Below, piece by piece: positions 61,400-64,000 of a DNA stretch of 64,000 bases. Each line of letters opens with the position of its first letter. The stretch's first letter is position 1. Origin of the DNA: Opitutia bacterium (GTDB taxonomy: Bacteria > Verrucomicrobiota > Verrucomicrobiia > Opitutales > Opitutaceae); contig CANJCM010000015.1 in the NCBI GenBank assembly GCA_947472765.1, positions 1 to 64,000 of the forward strand, written 5' to 3'. The translations under genes were made by a program, and so were the position numbers. Under the pieces are notes generated by a model that saw nothing but the letters and a program-made list of their open reading frames with translations, was not told the origin of the DNA and did no database searches.

Positions 61400-63940
61400 T
61401 TACTTTTGTCCCAGCCGTCGCTCGAGCGTCTCGAGTTCCGGATCCGTCCAGGGCTCCTCGCGCTTGGCGACGTCGGAACGCGCGGCGGTCACGGTGGCCA
61501 CGTTCACCGGATCGGCCTCATGGCCCCACGAGCGGCGGACGAAGGTGAGCACATTGGCGATCGCCTCGTCGTTCAGCATCGCCTTCCAACCCGGCATCGT
61601 GAGGGTCGCCTGCGTTTTGCCATTGAGGATGATCCGGGAAAGAATCCGCGGATCGCCGAGGACCCAGCGGGAATGAATGAGCGAAGGCGCGAGGCCCGCG
61701 AGCCCCTGCCCGGTGGGCTGATGACAGGCCGCGCACAGGGTGAGGAACTGCGTCTTGCCTTGTTCGAAGGCGGCCGTTTCGGCGGCGGTGAGCTTCACCA
61801 TCTTGCTCGCAACTTCGCCGGCCTTGCCGGGCCACTTGAGCTGCGCCACCAACTGGCGCGCCGTCGTCGCGGAAGGCGAATCCGCCTGGGCCGCGAGCGC
61901 GACGAGCGCCTTCGGCTCCACCGGCAGGTTGGCGGCGAATGACTTGCCGTCGGCCGACTTCGGCAGGAAGTGCTGCACCCCGCCGAGGATCGCGGTCTGC
62001 GCCCACGCGGGACTGCCGGCGATCAAATCGAGCGCACCTTGAATAGCCGCAGGCTGGCCGCTCTTGAGCGCCGAGCTCGTCGCGAGCCGCACCACGCCGG
62101 CGCCACGGCCCGAGGCACCGGACTCCTTGATCAACTCGGTCACGAACGCCGTCTCGCGGCCCGCGAGGCCGGTCACGACCGCGTCCGCGAGGAAGGGTTG
62201 CTCGCCGGCCGCGAGCACGAGCGCGCGAAGTGCCGCATCAGCCGCGGGGGTCTTGAGCCCGCCCAGCGTGAGCGCGAGTTGCAGGCGCAACTCGGGTTCG
62301 GAGTGAGAACCCACCAGCGCGACGATTTGATTCGGTAATTCCGCGCCGGCCGGTTGCGTGACAAATTTTTCCGCCAGTCGGATCGCCGCCGCCACGACGC
62401 GACCGTCCGTGTCGGCGAGCGCGGTGCGCACCGTCGGCGCGTCGAGCGCCTCGCTGCCTTCGAGCGTCCACAAGGCGTGCAGCCGGCCGAGCGGGTTCTG
62501 CCCCTTGGTCGCGAGCTCCCGCAACGAGGCCGCCACCGCCGGGGTGCGGGTGGCGCGCTTTTCCACCAGCAACTGCTGCGCGCGGTCACGGGTCCAGCCG
62601 TTCGCGTCGCTGAGCCGCTCGACGAGTTCCGCCGCCGGAGCCTGCGCGAGCGTGAGCTTGAGATTCAGCTTCGGCGCGCCGTCCGGCACGATGCGCCAGA
62701 TGCGGCCGCGGGCGAGCGGCTTGTCGAGTCCACGCTCGATGATTTCCTTCCGCAGGTACGAGGTGACGTAAAGCCGGTCCTGAATCAGGCCGCGGTACAT
62801 GTCGACGACCCAGAGGGCGCCGTCCGGGCCGTTGAAGAGATTGACCGGACGAAACCGCTCATCGGTCGAGCGCATGAACTCCGTGCCCTCGTACGCATTC
62901 GCACCGGCAATCCCGCCGCGGTCGGGCGAGAGCTTGATGCGCTTCAGCACATGACCCGTGGGCTCGGCGATGAACACATCGCCGCGGAATTCCGCCGGAA
63001 AGAGCGCCCCGCGATAAACCACCGGGCCGCAGGCGGCGGTGACGGCGTAGAGTCGCCCTTCCTTGTCGAGCGTCTTGTAGCCGCGGTTGATGCCGGTCGT
63101 GATCCGATTCGGCCAGACGCGAAGAGCCGCGGGCACGACTTGGAAGTTGGTGCCGGCCGCCTCGAAGCCCGGATTGCGGCGGAGATAGGCCGACGAATAG
63201 AGATCCACGCGGAGCGGGTCGCTGTTGCTGTTGTAATAGATCCGGCCGGTGTCGTCCTGCGAGATGCCCCACTGGCCACGGGTGATGGTCGGCTCGCGGA
63301 GGAATTTCCCATCCCCCGCGTAACGGAAACGCACGGTGTGATTCGCGCTGTAGATCCAGTTGTCGAGGCCCCACATCAGCCCGTTCGGCAGATGCTCGAC
63401 GTTGCCGGGACCACCGTAGTCGTCGGCGACCTCGGTCTGGGTGTCGGCCTTGCCATCGCCATCGGTGTCGCGGGCGAACATCAACTTCGGCGGCGTGGCA
63501 AAAAGCACCCCGCCATCAATCAGCGCAATCGCGCGCGGCAGCACAAGGCCGTCGAGGAACACGGACCGCTTGTCCAGCCGGCCGTCGCCGTCCGTGTCGG
63601 AGAGCACGGTAATCCGGCCGATCGGGTCCGTGGCGCCCTTGCCATCGATGTCCCGCATGTACCCGAGCATCTCGACGACCCAAACCCGACCGTCGGAACC
63701 CATCGTCATGGTCACCGGATCCTGCACCAGCGGATCCGTGGCCACCAACTCGGCGCGAAAGCCGGGGGCGAGGGAGAAGGTCTTCGCCTCCTCCTCGGCG
63801 GACAACGAAGGCGCCGGCGGCACGACCCAGTGAGCCGGGCGCGGCGGCTGTTCCTCACCAGCTTTGTCACCCTGCTGGGCGACCAGCGGCGCGGCCGCCA
63901 GCAGGAGGGAAAACGACGCGAAGACGACGGATGATTTCAT
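61400..63940 (-). CDS. PVC-type dehydrogenase propeller with C-terminal cytochrome c domain
   Basis: The ATG at 63940 gives 846 residues with a signal peptide (MKSSVVFASFSLLLAAAPLVA). Residues 45-430 form a propeller (APGFRAELVATDPLVQDPVTMTMGSDGRVWVVEM). Calcium-type loops DTDGDGRLD and DTDGDGKADT, and NVEHLPNGLMWGLDNWIYSA lie within it. Residues 435-720 are helical repeats. A class I cytochrome c domain with CAACH (about residue 735) and a distal TMPGW methionine ends the protein. It is related to, but not the same type as, the 1164-residue protein at 54696: the heme domain is cbb3-like. It probably oxidises a sugar or alcohol in the periplasm. Confidence 0.93.
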   Translation of the reverse strand: MKSSVVFASFSLLLAAAPLVAQQGDKAGEEQPPRPAHWVVPPAPSLSAEEEAKTFSLAPGFRAELVATDPLVQDPVTMTMGSDGRVWVVEMLGYMRDIDGKGATDPIGRITVLSDTDGDGRLDKRSVFLDGLVLPRAIALIDGGVLFATPPKLMFARDTDGDGKADTQTEVADDYGGPGNVEHLPNGLMWGLDNWIYSANHTVRFRYAGDGKFLREPTITRGQWGISQDDTGRIYYNSNSDPLRVDLYSSAYLRRNPGFEAAGTNFQVVPAALRVWPNRITTGINRGYKTLDKEGRLYAVTAACGPVVYRGALFPAEFRGDVFIAEPTGHVLKRIKLSPDRGGIAGANAYEGTEFMRSTDERFRPVNLFNGPDGALWVVDMYRGLIQDRLYVTSYLRKEIIERGLDKPLARGRIWRIVPDGAPKLNLKLTLAQAPAAELVERLSDANGWTRDRAQQLLVEKRATRTPAVAASLRELATKGQNPLGRLHALWTLEGSEALDAPTVRTALADTDGRVVAAAIRLAEKFVTQPAGAELPNQIVALVGSHSEPELRLQLALTLGGLKTPAADAALRALVLAAGEQPFLADAVVTGLAGRETAFVTELIKESGASGRGAGVVRLATSSALKSGQPAAIQGALDLIAGSPAWAQTAILGGVQHFLPKSADGKSFAANLPVEPKALVALAAQADSPSATTARQLVAQLKWPGKAGEVASKMVKLTAAETAAFEQGKTQFLTLCAACHQPTGQGLAGLAPSLIHSRWVLGDPRILSRIILNGKTQATLTMPGWKAMLNDEAIANVLTFVRRSWGHEADPVNVATVTAARSDVAKREEPWTDPELETLERRLGQK

Positions 63941-64000
63941 GAGCAAAAAAAGGCCGGCAGTTCCAACAAGGGTTTGCGCGATCGGTAAGCGGCGACGACG

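Overview
This 64 kb stretch is high-GC, densely coding bacterial chromosome. It most likely comes from a Verrucomicrobia lineage close to Opitutaceae. This is inferred from several traits: a beta-strand-repeat protein with a PEP-CTERM tail, two PVC-type cytochrome/propeller proteins, a tandem DUF1080 protein, an S1 sulfatase, a divergent membrane pyrophosphatase, and many short palindromic intergenic repeats. I see no rRNA, tRNA, CRISPR array, transposase or prophage gene.

Layout. 1-4029: 3' part of a very long autotransporter-like repeat protein with a PEP-CTERM anchor. 4.1-11.5 kb: cysteine-hydrolase-like protein, proton-pumping pyrophosphatase, arylamine N-acetyltransferase, TlpA-like thioredoxin, PQQ-type sugar dehydrogenase and a small membrane protein. 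11.6-19.5 kb: coiled-coil membrane protein, tandem DUF1080 protein, SlyX, a response regulator, a DUF255 thioredoxin-fold protein and a deoxyhypusine-synthase-like enzyme. 19.7-29.4 kb: EamA transporter, ABC-F ATPase, thymidine phosphorylase, methyltransferase plus monooxygenase pair, NatAB-like ABC exporter and ribokinase-type sugar kinase. 29.7-35.8 kb, all on the minus strand: deoxyribose-phosphate aldolase, a full aldehyde dehydrogenase, a truncated catalytically dead one, two small proteins and an M20 peptidase. 35.8-45.7 kb: three consecutive copies of a three-gene pseudopilin cassette (PilV-like, PilW-like, PilX-like), with a LuxR-type response regulator and a histidine kinase split over two overlapping frames upstream. 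45.9-64 kb: stand-alone receiver, two NTF2-like paralogues, FMN reductase, cNMP-binding histidine kinase, sulfatase, aminotransferase, DoxX, TrmH-type methyltransferase, two PVC heme proteins and an MFS transporter.

How parts fit together. The strongest candidate for an undescribed system is the pseudopilin locus. Nine genes in three homologous V-W-X modules lie next to their own two-component pair. A perfect inverted repeat (TAGGCCT-TTTC-AGGCCTA) occurs before the first module and again upstream of the kinase. A degenerate cluster precedes module 2, and a half-site precedes a distant response regulator. This looks like a self-regulating surface-filament or secretion locus with an operator that can be searched for genome-wide.

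Thymidine phosphorylase, the aldolase and the aldehyde dehydrogenases together outline deoxynucleoside salvage to glyceraldehyde-3-phosphate and acetate. The sulfatase, DUF1080, PQQ-type dehydrogenase and PVC heme proteins suggest periplasmic polysaccharide or sugar degradation. Intergenic spaces carry at least five families of short dispersed repeats.
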